This document shows positions 50,873 through 61,967 of a DNA stretch of 64,000 bases, piece by piece. Source of the DNA: Euborellia annulipes (lineage: Eukaryota; Arthropoda; Insecta; Dermaptera; Anisolabididae). Numbering within the stretch: position 1 is the first letter of the stretch; each line of letters opens with the position of its first letter. Where the stretch lies: contig JAKCPI010001729.1 in NCBI GenBank assembly GCA_023213315.1, positions 1 to 64,000 on the forward strand, written 5' to 3'. The notes below the pieces were generated by a model. It ran no database searches and had not been told where the DNA came from. It saw only the letters and a program-made list of their open reading frames with translations. A program made the position numbers and the translations under genes.

Positions 50873-51476
50873 CAATTTATTGTAATTGTCGCGCGTTCCC
50901 TGTACAAGCGTTGAAGTCGCCAGTGAGCGAGGGAACGGGAAGGGCTAGCTGTCTGTCTGCTCAACTATTATTAGCTTGCAGGAAGCCAGTTGGCTGGCAA
51001 CCTTGATATTGCAAAATTCTTTTGGCCAAACGGAAAAAGAGAAAAGAGCTTAGGGGCAAATTGGACGACTCAGGTAGAAAGAATTCTTTCAAAATAAAAC
51101 TAAATAGAAAAAAAACTTATTAGAGATTAGACAAAATAAAAATAAAAACAATAGCTTATGAATCATTAATCATAATCGCTTTCACCGTTGAAACGTTCCT
51201 TCTCATATTTATTCTTTAACTAGGTGTATGAAACAATTAATTTTTATTATCTTTGAGTTCTCGGTCCCACGCTCCCGAGCCCGCATCCTTTTTTTTAGAT
51301 AGGCGCTCGGTCCATAGCAACTAAACAATTTTAGAATCTTAATTTTTCAATTAATCAAAAAGTTTTAAAATTTTTATAGACTAGTGTTTTTCAAACTTTC
51401 AGTATATGGGTAGCCCTATACAAATAATACACTCGGTTATTTAAAGATTAAAACTTATTTCACTCTTAGAAGAAAT

Positions 51477-51822
51477 TTAACAACAGATGATTTATTTAAA
51501 ATTCATCTGTCAAATTAGTTCAGCATTCTTGCAATAGATGGCAGGCTAGTCTAACCGACGATATAGTATTAGACCTATATCTGGCCTATATTTATATATT
51601 TTTATGCTTTTATAAAAGATACATAATATATAATAACATTTATAAAGTATTTATTGTTAAAAGATCAATAAAAATCAACCAAATGCATTAAATATTATTA
51701 GCTACCATTCTGACATCTCTTGGCAAATTTTTGAATTACTTGATTTTTGGGCATACTTTTTATGACACACAACGCCATCTTAGCGGGAAAAACATGCGTA
51801 ACCACTTCGCTCCCGTAGCCCC
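51477..51822 (+). mobile_element. TTAA-type MITE (family 2)
   Basis: Very close to 41400-41771 (GCTACCATTCTGACATCTCT, CGTAACCACTTCGCTCCC); right end GTAGCCCC then TTAA 51823-51826. Left end not defined. Confidence 0.75.
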
Positions 51823-51826
51823 TTAA

Positions 51827-52469
51827 AATGTATATAAATAGTTAAATTTTCAATTGATTAAGTACGTCGCTAATTTTACTTTTCTAAAATAAGGAATATG
51901 ACAAGATCAAAAAGAGTACTGTTTCCAATTAAATTAAATTTTGCAAGAAAAACGAGTAAGAGATTTGTACTTAACTACTCCAAGGGTCATAATTATCCGA
52001 GGTGACATCGAATCTTAGTTAGTTAGTACAAAAGAGGAAATTTCCACATCGAAATGTAAGGCTGCGCCGGGGGGAAAGAGGAGCCAACCTTTATTTGAGA
52101 AGACATTATTTGGTGAGGCTTTGGAGCAGAGAGAAAAACCAGCCCGGTAGAGGGGGGGGAGGGGGAGGGTGCAACCTGACCATCCTCCTTGTGACTAACA
52201 AGACCAACAATCCACCGCAAGAAAAACTTTTTTTTTCTTTTAATCAACTCTTTCTTATTAAATGAAAAAAATTGTTAAAAAATTTTATTTTAAATTTGAT
52301 AATTTTTAAATGAAATTTCTCTTTTTCAAAAAGAATGTTTTCTTTTTAAACTTTTGGGGCAAAGCGGGGGTTCTAAACGAACTCTTCCAATAACAAGGTT
52401 TGATTTATGAACGAGAAGGAAGAAGCAAAATGGACAAGGGGCTAATCCACACTCCCTAAAAGAATATTT
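51827..52469. other. Intergenic stretch, nothing recognised
   Basis: AT-rich with a pyrimidine/purine-skewed patch (AGAGGGGGGGGAGGGGGAGG at about 52150). No gene or repeat called. Confidence 0.5.
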
Positions 52470-52484
52470 TTACTTTATCTTACC

Positions 52485-52526
<42 letters not shown>

Positions 52527-53170
52527 TAAATATATATATAGAGAGAGAGAAAGTATTGGATTCATGTCAAAAATTCGATGTCGAGATTTTGATGGATCTT
52601 CACGTTTTGAGGTCCCCTGAATCCAAAAAAGTGGTTTTCGCGACATGGTCTGTCTGTGTGTGTGTGTGTCTGTGTGTGTTCAATTTTAAGCATGAAGGAA
52701 TTGAGCTATGAGGTTGAAATTTTATATTTAAGTTAAACACCCCCCGGGACCGGAAAAATAAGCTTTTAATCAAAATCGGCCAGAGAGTACTAGTACTTTA
52801 CTGATGCACTTTTTCAGTTTTTTTCGATTTTCTCAAAATTTGCTCCAACGATTTTTTTTTAAATTCAAAAATCAATTATTTTTTAGATGCTCTTTAAAAT
52901 GTATATTCTCATTTTGCGATTGAAATCTTCTGAAGACCACTTTACTCTTGTATTTCATAGGGAAGATAGGAAAAATGGTTGCCATGGTAACAAAATATAA
53001 ATATTTTCCCATACTTATAAATTTTACATCTGAATTCATATCTTCCGTACTGTCGGGAACTAAATATATTTCGACACGAAAAATCTGGTGTGACAAGCAC
53101 AGAACACAACTTTCGATTACCGAAGGTAAGAGAAAGTTGTGTGCTGTGCGCCATCACACCAGATTTTTTA
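52470..53170 (+). repeat. Hairpin-ended dispersed repeat, copy R6 (full-length reference)
   Basis: 5' end TTTACTTTATCTTACC, (TA)n tract about 52484-52545, AGAGAGAGAAAGTATTGG, GATGTCGAGATTTTGATGG, (TG)n tract, then the 3' hairpin: AAAAATCTGGTGTGA at 53079-53093 with TCACACCAGATTTTT at 53154-53168 (15-bp perfect arms). GGTAAGAGAAAGT inside that hairpin is the reverse complement of the family 5' end. Confidence 0.92.
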
Positions 53171-53374
53171 TTTTTCACGTTTTTATAAGCCACCTTTTTT
53201 AAAATCAGATCAATTCACTGCTTTCCAAATTAAAATATAGAGTTTATAGAATTGCAGGGGGGAAAGTCAATTTAAAGACAACTCAATAGACAGACCTCCG
53301 TAAATGGTTGCCTACGCGTAAGGCTCTAAAGGCAGGTAGACCCTGGGTGGGGATTTAATTGTGGCGCTCACTGT

Positions 53375-53718
53375 ACAAGAGTAGAGCTTGTTTCCAAAAG
53401 ATTTCAAGGGCAAAATGAGAATATACATTTTAAAGGGCATCTAAAAAATAAATGATTTTTGAATTTTAATCAAAATCGTTGGAGCGAATTTTGAGAAAAA
53501 ACTGAAAAAGTGCATCAGTAAAGTACTAGTACTCTTGGGCCGATTTTGTTCAAAAGATTCGAGTCACGCCCCAGACGCCTAACTTATTATATAAAATTTC
53601 TTTTCGTTCTTGAGTTATTTTGTTCACAGACACAAAGACAGAGAGACATGTTGCAAAAACCACTTTTTGAACTCGAGGGACCTCAATATATTACATATAT
53701 AGGTAAGAGAAAGTAATA
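53375..53718 (-). repeat. Hairpin-ended dispersed repeat, copy R7 (partial)
   Basis: Reverse strand; ends GGTAAGAGAAAGTAAT, with CATCAGTAAAGTACTAGTAC, and AAAACCACTTTTTGAACTCG followed by a gap. The 3' hairpin is absent. Confidence 0.8.
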
Positions 53719-53869
53719 ACCACTTGATAGTTAATTTAACAAGATATCAATATACTAAAAACTTATATACTCGCAGAAAACAGGCTGATTTGAATACTTT
53801 ATATATAGACAGAAAAATAATTGGGAATGATGGTGTAAATATTTGTTAGTGAGGGAAGGAAGAAGAAAA

Positions 53870-53960
53870 GGAATGGAGCAGCAGCAACAGCAGCACCCTA
53901 GTCGGTTGCAAGAAGAAGCGAGGTAAAGGCGGGCAATAGACGATGGCGCAGGTAAGAGAG

Positions 53961-53996
<36 letters not shown>

Positions 53997-54233
53997 AAGG
54001 TGCGTTGGACCGGCCGGTCGGCTGGCCGGCCGCCCCCACCAGCCATCCAGTCAGCCCACCACCCCACCAAGGTATTATACGACGATGTAGGGTGGGGGGA
54101 GACGGAGCCGAGTGGGCGACGGCTTTCTCCCCGGCTCCGCTCAATCCGAGTTCGACCCTTCTGCCGACAACCACCTGAACTACCTGAACACCTGAGGGAC
54201 ATCAGCACCTCACTTCGCAGGTAAGCCCTGCGC

Positions 54234-54260
<27 letters not shown>
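53870..54260 (+). promoter_or_regulatory. GC-rich island with two strong donors, possible first exons
   Basis: The only sizeable GC-rich, CpG-containing block in the window (GGACCGGCCGGTCGGCTGGC; GGAGACGGAGCCGAGTGGGC). Two consensus donors on the + strand: GGCGCAG|GTAAGA (exon end 53951) and CTTCGCAG|GTAAGC (exon end 54220). A (GA)n tract at about 53957-53990 and a (TC)n tract at about 54237-54262 flank it. Read as possible alternative untranslated first exons of a gene to the right. Long frames exist on both strands but are repeat-driven. Confidence 0.4.
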
Positions 54261-54272
<12 letters not shown>

Positions 54273-54569
54273 TCTTTCTTTTGCACACACGCACGTGATC
54301 TTTCACCAAAAAAGTCAACATTTATTTATTTTTTATTTAAATCCACCCCTATTTTGTGGGGTCAAGTGATTTGATCATCCGATTTGTGATTTGGGTTGGT
54401 GGATTTAGATTCGACATCCTTTCACGTCTTAGAGATTAGGACAAAAAAAGAATTATGACGCCATTTTTCTCGTTCCGGTATCAACGCAATTTGTTCTCAA
54501 TCAATTTTCGCATTATTTATTTAATCGTGTTCTTGTTTATAGGGCAACAAAATTCTTAAGTAAGTCTAT

Positions 54570-55020
54570 TTCTGCAGCCAAATTTTATTTCAATAAACTT
54601 GCTAACGTTCCGGTTCGGGTTTGAACCATCATCGGAGCTAAAAACAGAAAAAAAAAAAAATTCGTTAAATTGATACTGCCGACCGTAGGCACTAGTTGAA
54701 ACATATTCATATAGGGAATATATTTTGTTTTATCAATGTGTACTAAAAAGCATTAAATATACAGGGTCGTATCTTACCAATGAAGAATAGAAATGGCTGT
54801 GGCGATGATTAACTAAGGAGCTCCATGAGGAAGGCTGCCAGCAGGAATAAAAACGACGTTTCGGCAATTCGATGAAATAAAAGGTTTTTATTCCTGCTGG
54901 CTGCCTTCCTCATGGAGCTCCTTAGTCAAATATCGTACCTGTGATTTTGTCTTTTGTTTTTATAAAATTATTGTAACGATAAAGATAAAATTCAATAAAA
55001 TATGATGGTTCAAACTCGAA
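54570..55020. mobile_element. Foldback element with hammerhead-like core, host of a nested foldback
   Basis: Left (reverse): CGATGA, T, GGTTC-AAACCC-GAACC, then GGAACGTTAGCAAG. Right: GATGGTTCAAACTCGAACG, TAAGCAAG. Arms AAATTTTATTTCAATAAACT and TTCAATAAAAT. A second element sits between. Confidence 0.7.
54795..54935. mobile_element. Foldback element, core reduced
   Basis: Arms GGAGCTCCATGAGGAAGGCT, GCCAGCAGGAATAAAAAC / GTTTTTATTCCTGCTGGC, AGCCTTCCTCATGGAGCTCC perfect. The centre keeps only GACGTTTCGGCAATTCGATG, so the ribozyme-like core is truncated. Same family as 40930-41110. Confidence 0.85.
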
Positions 55021-56345
55021 CGTAAGCAAGTGATTAGGAATTTTTATTAAATAATTGCGCTTCTTGTGAAATATTCCTTCTTACCTTTGGCATAATGCCT
55101 TCAATTCAACTAAAATTCTTATTATCTTACGAACAACAAAAATGCAGACCTGATGATGCGACAGCACAAGCGAATTCGAAAGTCCACCAGAGTTTATACA
55201 TAAAATTATATTCTGGTTGCTTTTTTTTATCAATTCAAAATGTTTTTTTTTTCTCGTAACTTTTTTATTGAAGAAAAAAAATATATTATCTTTCAAATTA
55301 AAAATATTCGAAAATTTTCGTTTTTAAGATATGTAAAAAAAAAAAAAAGAAATTCACTCTCAATTATCTCCATTTTCGATTTATACACAAATCGTTAGAA
55401 AATTGATATTTTTAAAAAAGATTCTTTGATTAGGATTTAAGCCTTGAAAAATCTTTTTTTTTGCATTTTCTTTTTAATTCAGTGATTTTAAAATTGACCA
55501 GTAACTAAAGAACGATTTTTTATTTGTCCTTAAATTGAATTTCGATATATACTCGTACTGTAGTCATATTATATAAATTTTTGGTTCGTTGGCGACCTCT
55601 TTTCATTTTTCACTTTCACTAAAAAAAAAAAAAAAAAGAATTTCAATATGGTGAATCAAGCAGCCTAGAGAATCAATTCAAAGATTTTAGTCTTTTTACT
55701 TTCAAAAACTCTCAAAATTAAAGCCAACACTAACCAAGAAGGGGCTCTACGCTCATGACCCTCCCGTTTATAATAAATATAACTAAATATTACGTGGCCG
55801 TTTTAAAAGATTAATTATAATAAGGAAGAGGTTTGCACACAAATGTAAAGAGCATCTATTATTAAATTCGGGCTTAACTCTCTGTAGGTACACTGTAAAA
55901 AAAAATTTCGGTGATTTTACAATTATATAGCAAGCAAATTACATATACAAAAACATACTAAATTTAGTAAGTCTTTACAAATGTAATTTTAGAAAGATAT
56001 TTGAAAATTAGAGAGAAATTGTTTGGGAATTTTAGAATTCCTTAACTGCTTTCGAAAAAATACAATTTTTATTCAAAATTACTTTACAATGTATGTAAAA
56101 TTACAATAAATACTCTATTTTTCGAAGAAAATTGTAATTTTAAAATGTTTTTTTTTTTGTTGTAAATATTTGAACGCAATAACCATTTATAAGGGAAATT
56201 TGTAAATTTAGTATTCCAAAACACACTAAAATTAAGATTTATTTTTACAGTGTAGTTACGTTGTTCAATATTCATGGAATTAACACATTGTTAATAATCA
56301 ATTGTATTACATACTCGAAGATTGTGTGATATGTCTGTTTAAGAC
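55020..56345. other. Intergenic, AT-rich
   Basis: Homopolymer-rich sequence. 55890-56255 contains CACTGTAAAAAAAAAT and the reverse TTTTTACAGTGTA, probable ends of a decayed palindromic MITE of about 360 bp. Nothing else recognised. Confidence 0.4.
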
Positions 56346-56350
56346 TTATG

Positions 56351-56554
56351 TACAGTGAGGGACAATATTAAATCCCACCCAGGCATTTTCTACTTGTGAT
56401 TATTTCATTATTTAAAAAAAATATATATTGGAAACTTTCATGGTTCAAACCTAGAAAATTTCCAAAAAATTATTTTTTTTTTATAAATACAATGAAATAA
56501 TCTCAATTAGAAAACGCAACGCATGGGTGGGACTTAATATTGTCTCTCACTGTA
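56351..56554. mobile_element. Mariner-like MITE 1 of a back-to-back pair
   Basis: TACAGTGAGGGACAATATTA at the left and TAATATTGTCTCTCACTGTA at the right, with CCCACCCA/TGGGTGGG inside. TA boundaries. Interior (TGTGATTATTTCA, TTCAAACCTAGAAA) recurs at 39735-39810. Confidence 0.88.
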
Positions 56555-56730
56555 CAGTGGGCGCCACAAGTGCCTGATCTGCTCGAGAATGAAGCCTTGA
56601 GGTTAGAAAACCAATATTTTTAAAATAAATAAATCATTAAATGCAAATGAAGGAAAAAAGCTAAGCATTTTGGTTGCCTAAACTCAAAGCTCCACTTCAA
56701 GCAGATCAGGCACTTGTGGCGCCCACTGTA
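56553..56730. mobile_element. Mariner-like MITE 2, sharing a TA with MITE 1
   Basis: TACAGTGGGCGCCACAAGTG and CACTTGTGGCGCCCACTGTA are perfect inverted ends, continuing GCCTGATCTGC. Begins in the TA that ends MITE 1. Confidence 0.9.
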
Positions 56731-56734
56731 CTAT

Positions 56735-57955
56735 TGAAGGCACACCGCCGAAATTTTATTTAATAATAGAGCGGCTGCAAATCTCTTCCCTATTAGAATA
56801 ACAAAATTTCGTTCGCATTTCATAAATTCCGTTGCTATTTTCTTAATCCTTGTGAACATTTCGAATCCATTTATTATATTAGGGACTTGGGCATCCATAT
56901 GGATTAGAGTTGTGTTTAAATACACAAAAACTTCTTTAAACACTTAATTTTTCAAAAATTGAACAAAAACTCAAGGTAATTTTTTTTTTTTTTTAAATTG
57001 TCTTTGTGTTAGAGATTAAGGAAAATTTACCGAACCGGATCTGATAGAGAGACACGTAGTAAGATTTTCTCCCGAATCGACAGACACGGCCTTCGTTCGT
57101 TCGATATTAGACCGGTTTGATAATAAATAAAATTGGAAAAAAAAAAAAAAATTCCACTATCTCTTCGGTCCGTTTTTGTATGAATGTCAGGGGAGGAAGA
57201 AAAAATACTAAGAGAGAATTGTATGTATGTGCATGAAAGAAAGCATCGCTCTCGGGGGAGGGAGGGTTCTTTTTTTCAATACTTCCGTTTGAAATCTTTT
57301 TTTTTTTTAAGAAAAAGGTGAATAGAACCCCCCCCCCCGTGGAGGAGGCAGGTGAACCTCCTGAAGGCCTCCCGGACATTTACTCTGCCGATTAGCGCTC
57401 TGACGTCATTAATAAATATTGAATTGACGTGAGTTTTTTTTTTTTTTTTTATTTCTTGTCGAAAACATTAAAAGGAAATTTAACTTACAATAATGCAAAT
57501 GTGCTACACGTGGGCGATTACGCGCTTGGCCACCGGCACTAATTATACCCCGAAGATAACCGTCAGTTAACACAAAATCCCGACCCTTTTTTAGGAATAA
57601 ACACCTCGTTAAAAGGAATTCTCATCTTGACTACCTTTTGCACACACAATGGCGATGTCGTTGACAATTCTTGCTTGCTTGCATCCCCTCACCTTTTTTT
57701 TTTGTTGGAACCAGTTGGGGGCTCTCTAATGCAAGTTTATTACCAATAAATAATCGTTAACTTGCAAATATCTCCTGACAAGGGTGTCGCGTCCAAGAAA
57801 TGGATAGGGGGAAAAATAATCACTTTACATAAATTTCTTTATTCATAATTCACTGAGTCTTTTGAAAAATATTATTTTACCCTCTTTCTGACTTCAAAAA
57901 AAAAAAAAAAAAAAAATTAATTTTATTTTCTTGCTAACATTAATAAAATTTGAAA
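56735..57955. other. Intergenic, no gene called
   Basis: Contains a small GC-richer patch at 57340-57420 with C run (57330-57338), GGAGGAGGCAGGTGAACC and a CRE-like TGACGTCA (about 57401). A (T)n run follows. Possible regulatory DNA; no frame supports a protein. Confidence 0.3.
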
Positions 57956-58549
57956 TACTTTCTGTCTCTATATATGTTAATATATATCATGTAGAAAATT
58001 CGATGTCGAGATTTTGACGGATATACACGTTTTGAGGTCCCCTGAATCAAAAAAAGTGGTTTTCGCGACATGGTCTGTATGTGTGTGTGTTTCATAAAGG
58101 AAATAAGCTACGAGGTTAAAATTTTATATTTAAGTTAGACACCCCCCTGGCACGTGACACGAGGCTTTTGAAAAAAATCGACCAAAGAGTACTAGTACTT
58201 TACTGATTCACTTTTTCAGTTTTTTTCGATTTTCTCAAAATTCGCTCTAACGATTTTGATTAAAATTCAAAAATCAATTATTTTTTTAGATGCTCTTTAA
58301 AATGTATATTCTCGTTTTGCTCTCAAAATTGTTTGAAGCACACTTTACTCTTGTATTTCATGCCATGGTAACAAAATATAATTTAATATTTTTACATGTT
58401 TATAAAATTTTATATCTTGAATTCTAATATTTTAATATATCTCGACACAAAAAATTTACAAGTTATTGACAAGCACAGAACACAACTTTCAATTACCGAA
58501 AGTGAGAGAAAGTTGTGTGCTGTGCGACCAGTCACACCAGATTTTTTTT
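57956..58549 (+). repeat. Hairpin-ended dispersed repeat, copy R8
   Basis: TACTTTCTGTCTCTATATAT start, GATGTCGAGATTTTGACGG, ATCCCCTGAATC-type interior, and terminal GAGAAAGTTGTGTGCTGTGC, TCACACCAGATTTTT. The left hairpin arm is altered (AATTTACAAGTTATTGAC). Confidence 0.85.
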
Positions 58550-58633
58550 ATTTAAAAAGATATAGAAATTCTTTAGTTAATAAACGTTGTTTGTAATAAA
58601 AATAAAAATCACTGAGGCTTTTTGAAATGTAGG

Positions 58634-58809
58634 TACAGTCGGCGCCCAAGTACACGAGAGTAGACCCTTGAGCTTAGGCAACGAAAATGTTGTCTTAAAA
58701 GTATTTTTTGCCCTTCAATTGCATTAAAAAAAGATGATTTTATTGGTTTGATTGACTAAGCTCAAGGCTCCACTCTTGAACACCTCAGACACTTGTGGCG
58801 CCGACTGTA
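58634..58809. mobile_element. Mariner-like MITE
   Basis: TACAGTCGGCGCCCAAG and CTTGTGGCGCCGACTGTA ends with TA boundaries; GACCCTTGAGCTTAGG pairs with CTAAGCTCAAGGCTC. 176 bp. Confidence 0.88.
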
Positions 58810-58961
58810 TATCCTCTAAGCTTACTTTTAACGGGACTATATTCTATTTAAACACAATCTTTATTTAGATTCTAGATTTGACTCAACGAATTCCGTTTGT
58901 TACTGTAATCTATGGGACACTGTTTAATTTGATTTCTTTTAAAATGACTTTCATTTTTACT

Positions 58962-59367
58962 TTCAATTTAAAGCATGAAGAAATTGAGCTAGGAGGTTGA
59001 AATTTTATATTTAAGTTAGGCACCCTCCTGGCACGTGACACGAAGCTTTTGAACAAAATCGACCAAAGAGTACTAGTACTTTATTGATGTAGTTTTTCAG
59101 TTTTTTTTCGATTTTCTCAAAATTCGCTCCAATGATTTTGATTAAAATTCAAAAATCAATTGTTTTTTTAGATGCTCTTTAAAATGTATATTCTCATTTT
59201 GCCATTGAAATCTTCTGAAGACCACTTTACTCTTGTACTTCATAGGAGAGATAGGCGAAATGGGTGCCATGGTAACAAAATATATTTTCCCAATTAGGGG
59301 AAGTGTGACAAGCACAGAACAACTTTTTCTTACCTTCGGTAATGGCGACCATCACACCAGAATTTTT
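58962..59367 (+). repeat. Hairpin-ended dispersed repeat, copy R9 (5' lost, hairpin shortened)
   Basis: AAGCATGAAGAAATTGAGCT, AGAGTACTAGTACTTTA, GTGACAAGCACAGAACAAC, CATCACACCAGAATTTT. Starts in mid-element. Confidence 0.8.
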
Positions 59368-59514
59368 TTCCGATTTTCTCAAAATTCCAAAAATTTTGAT
59401 TAAAATTTATCAATTATTATTTAGATGCTCTTTAAAGAGAAATTATAGTTAGATATAAATGGAATTATTTTTTGTAACTAAATTTAGAAACAATTTTAAA
59501 TTAAGTTGAATGCT

Positions 59515-60030
59515 GGGTATCTGAGACAGGAGTCGGGAGGAAATTTTAGTCGAACCCCTTTACACTTCTAATCAGGGCAGAAGTTTCACTTGCCACCTTC
59601 AGTGCATGTAAGCAACCTATCTATTAAATTTATAAAATGAGCGTTTAACAGTCTCGATTCCCTGTGAATGTTCGGACGTTTCGAGCGAAATTTATTCATC
59701 CATCCTCAGGGAACAATTCTAGTGAGAGAGAGAGAGAGTTAAATCTCTATAATTATACAAAGTTGATATTTTACTGCAGTTTGTTCAACTTGCCCATAAA
59801 GTTGCTCTGTGATACTTCAATACGGTGTCCAAGTCTTCCATTTCTGGGCGTAGATATAAATACAAGGACACCCTAATAAAGATACAGTAAATCAATAACA
59901 ATTTTAAAATATTTTTCAAACTCCTATTGTGAAACGCTCATCTTTTAAATTTCGTTGTAGCTTACATTGACACTGAAGATGGCAACCGAAACTTCTGCCC
60001 TGATTAAAGTGGAAAGGGGTTCGACTAAAA
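59515..60030. mobile_element. Foldback element with hammerhead-like core, host of a nested foldback
   Basis: Arms TAGTCGAACCCCTTTACACT and AAAGGGGTTCGACTA, with CAGGGCAGAAGTTTC / GAAACTTCTGCCCTG. Right core: CTGAAGA, T, GGCAACC, GAAACTTCTGCC (minimal stem). Family of 44262-44485. Confidence 0.8.
59635..59950. mobile_element. Nested element, GAGCGAA stem family
   Basis: Reverse strand: CTGAGGA, T, GGATGAA-TAAA-TTTCGCTC, GAAACGTCCG, then CATTCACAGGGAATCG. Outer arms AAATGAGCGTTT and AAACGCTCATCTTT. Second family member at 63660-63740. (GA)n tract at about 59721-59736. Confidence 0.75.
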
Positions 60031-60119
60031 GTATCGGCGAACCTTTATTAGTGGCATTGTGCCCTCTATTTAGTATTTCTGAATAATTTTTCTTCCTATT
60101 TCTGACTAAAATAATTTTC

Positions 60120-60240
60120 AGACCATGTTAATATTTGTATTTTTTTCTGACAGTCAAGGAATTTATTTTTGCTGGTGGATTGAGAGGAGCAGCAGCACAT
60201 GGATGCTGGCGACTCCCTCGGACACTAGCAAACAGTTTTA
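60120..60240 (+). other. Possible exon-like patch
   Basis: After a pyrimidine tract and CTGACAG comes GC-richer TGCTGGTGGATTGAGAGGAG, AGCAGCACATGGATGCTGGC. No family match and no clear donor. Noted only because composition differs from its surroundings. Confidence 0.15.
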
Positions 60241-60897
60241 TAATTTCAAAACATTTGATTTTTGTTTAAAATTTATAATGAGGCGGGAATTTGCCTTTCT
60301 TTCCGAGAGGACGGAATTAGAATTATTTTCGGTCAAAGGATTTATTTATTTATAAGAAGGGGTAAAGCAACTCGAAGTATGATCCGAGAGGAATTACCTC
60401 CCCCCACACACCCAAAAAATAACTCTTTGGCTACGGCCCTGGTGAGATTGAGTGACGGAATCGAATAAAGAGTCAAATATTAATTTTTTCTTGTCGTATG
60501 TAAAGTAAAAAGATCCGGTTAAGATCCTCAAATGACTTCATCGATTTATAAAAGAGACTTTTTAAATAAACAAATTTAAAATATTCAGTTGACATAAACG
60601 GATTCTTTTGAAATTCTGAGTCAAACAGTAAATATTCTTTGTTCACTGCAAGGTGAAAGTACTTAGTTATTTCGTATTCGAACTAACAGGTAAAATTCTA
60701 TTTTAAAATAAATTAAAAAAAAAACTTCTAAATAAATGTCATTTTTCAAGATAAAACTTTGACTGGGTGTCTTGTCCGTCTGCGACTCGCAGAGGGTTGT
60801 TTATTGTAACTGAACAGCTTAGCTAATTACTGTAACGTTCAGGGAGTATTGACATGAAAAAGTTACACTTAAAAATAGGAAGGGTCCTTATTTAAAT

Positions 60898-61108
60898 AAA
60901 AAATCTGGTGTGACTGGTCGCCCAGCACTCAATTTTCTCTTTGAAAGTTGTGTTCTGTGCTGTCACACCAGATTTTTTTGTGTCGACATATATTTAGTCT
61001 CCGCATAAGATTTATAAACATAGAAAAATATTCATGTTTTGTTTCCATGGCCACAAAATATAAAATTTTAACTCAGGGAGCCTCAAAACGTGTATTTCAA
61101 ATTGGTAA
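60898..61108 (-). repeat. Hairpin-ended dispersed repeat, copy R10 (internally deleted, ends kept)
   Basis: Reverse strand: AAAAAATCTGGTGTGAC and GTCACACCAGATTTTTT hairpin, the AACATGAATATTTTTC region, AGCCTCAAAACGTG, and the 5' end as TAAGGGAAAGTAAAA. About 210 bp instead of about 690. Confidence 0.85.
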
Positions 61109-61373
61109 GGGAAAGTAAAAATTCTCTTTTTGAACAAATCTTTTACTCTTTAATAGTGTTTTTTTTTTTTTTTTTGAATTAATAGTCTCTCTGTCATCAG
61201 ATTATAAAGAAGAGTTTAGATTAAACGGGGAAAAAATAGATGGTGGGGGAGGATGAATTTTTTTCTCTAAATATAAGCATTTGACTATTTGTCTAAATAT
61301 TTTCGAGATATTAGTATTCAAACATCTCGATTTTTTTGGACTTTAAGTAAGTCATAGAGATATCTATCAAACA

Positions 61374-61479
61374 AAGCTGTGAGTGTTATTTATTGACGAG
61401 GCCAAGGCAGGAGATCCTGGGTTCGATTCCCGGGCGCCATGAGGTGTTTGTCCTCGCCAATAAATAATACTCACAGCTT
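61374..61479. repeat. Palindrome enclosing a tRNA-like B box
   Basis: Arms AAGCTGTGAGTGTTATTTAT and reversed ATAAATAATACTCACAGCTT. Centre GACGAGGCCAAGG..CTGGGTTCGATTCCCGG..GTCCTCG has a perfect B-box-like GGTTCGATTCC but no complete tRNA cloverleaf. Confidence 0.75.
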
Positions 61480-61879
61480 ATTTAGATATTTGTCTAAAAT
61501 TGGAATATTTTCACGTTGATTAACCATTTCAAGATATTTGCAAAAATAATATTTTATCCAATTCTCCAAACTTCATATAGTTATCTATCTATAGTTGCTT
61601 GAATTATTTTACAATAAAAGCGAATAAATAAAAATATATATTAAAGCAAATTTTATTTTTAACATACTGTATTTGGCGAATTTAGTTGACGGAGGATTTT
61701 GTGGTTGAATTCATTTATAAAAAAATTTACAGATTAAGAAAAGCTCAAATTTTATATTTTAATTCTATTCTTTATTATCGTCTCCCTCTTGATATTCCAA
61801 GCTCGGGCTCCTTAAAGTGGGTGCCGTGGTCTCCTCTCTTAGGGTGCCGCGTAGAGTTGCGAATATTAGGAAAATAATA

Positions 61880-61967
61880 ATGAAAATTATATAACCAAGT
61901 ATTTATTAATTTAAATAAGCGAAAAATGTTATTTAAATTTATAAATACTTGGTTATATAATTTTCAT
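61880..61967. repeat. AT-rich palindrome
   Basis: TGAAAATTATATAACCAAGT and ACTTGGTTATATAATTTTCA, extended by ATTTAT/ATAAAT; about 40-bp centre. Confidence 0.85.

Noticed and set aside
53755..54286. Protein genes in the long frames around the GC island (both strands)
   Set aside because: The frames run through (GA)n/(TC)n tracts and GC-rich DNA, differ by strand and frame, and show no family or conserved motif.
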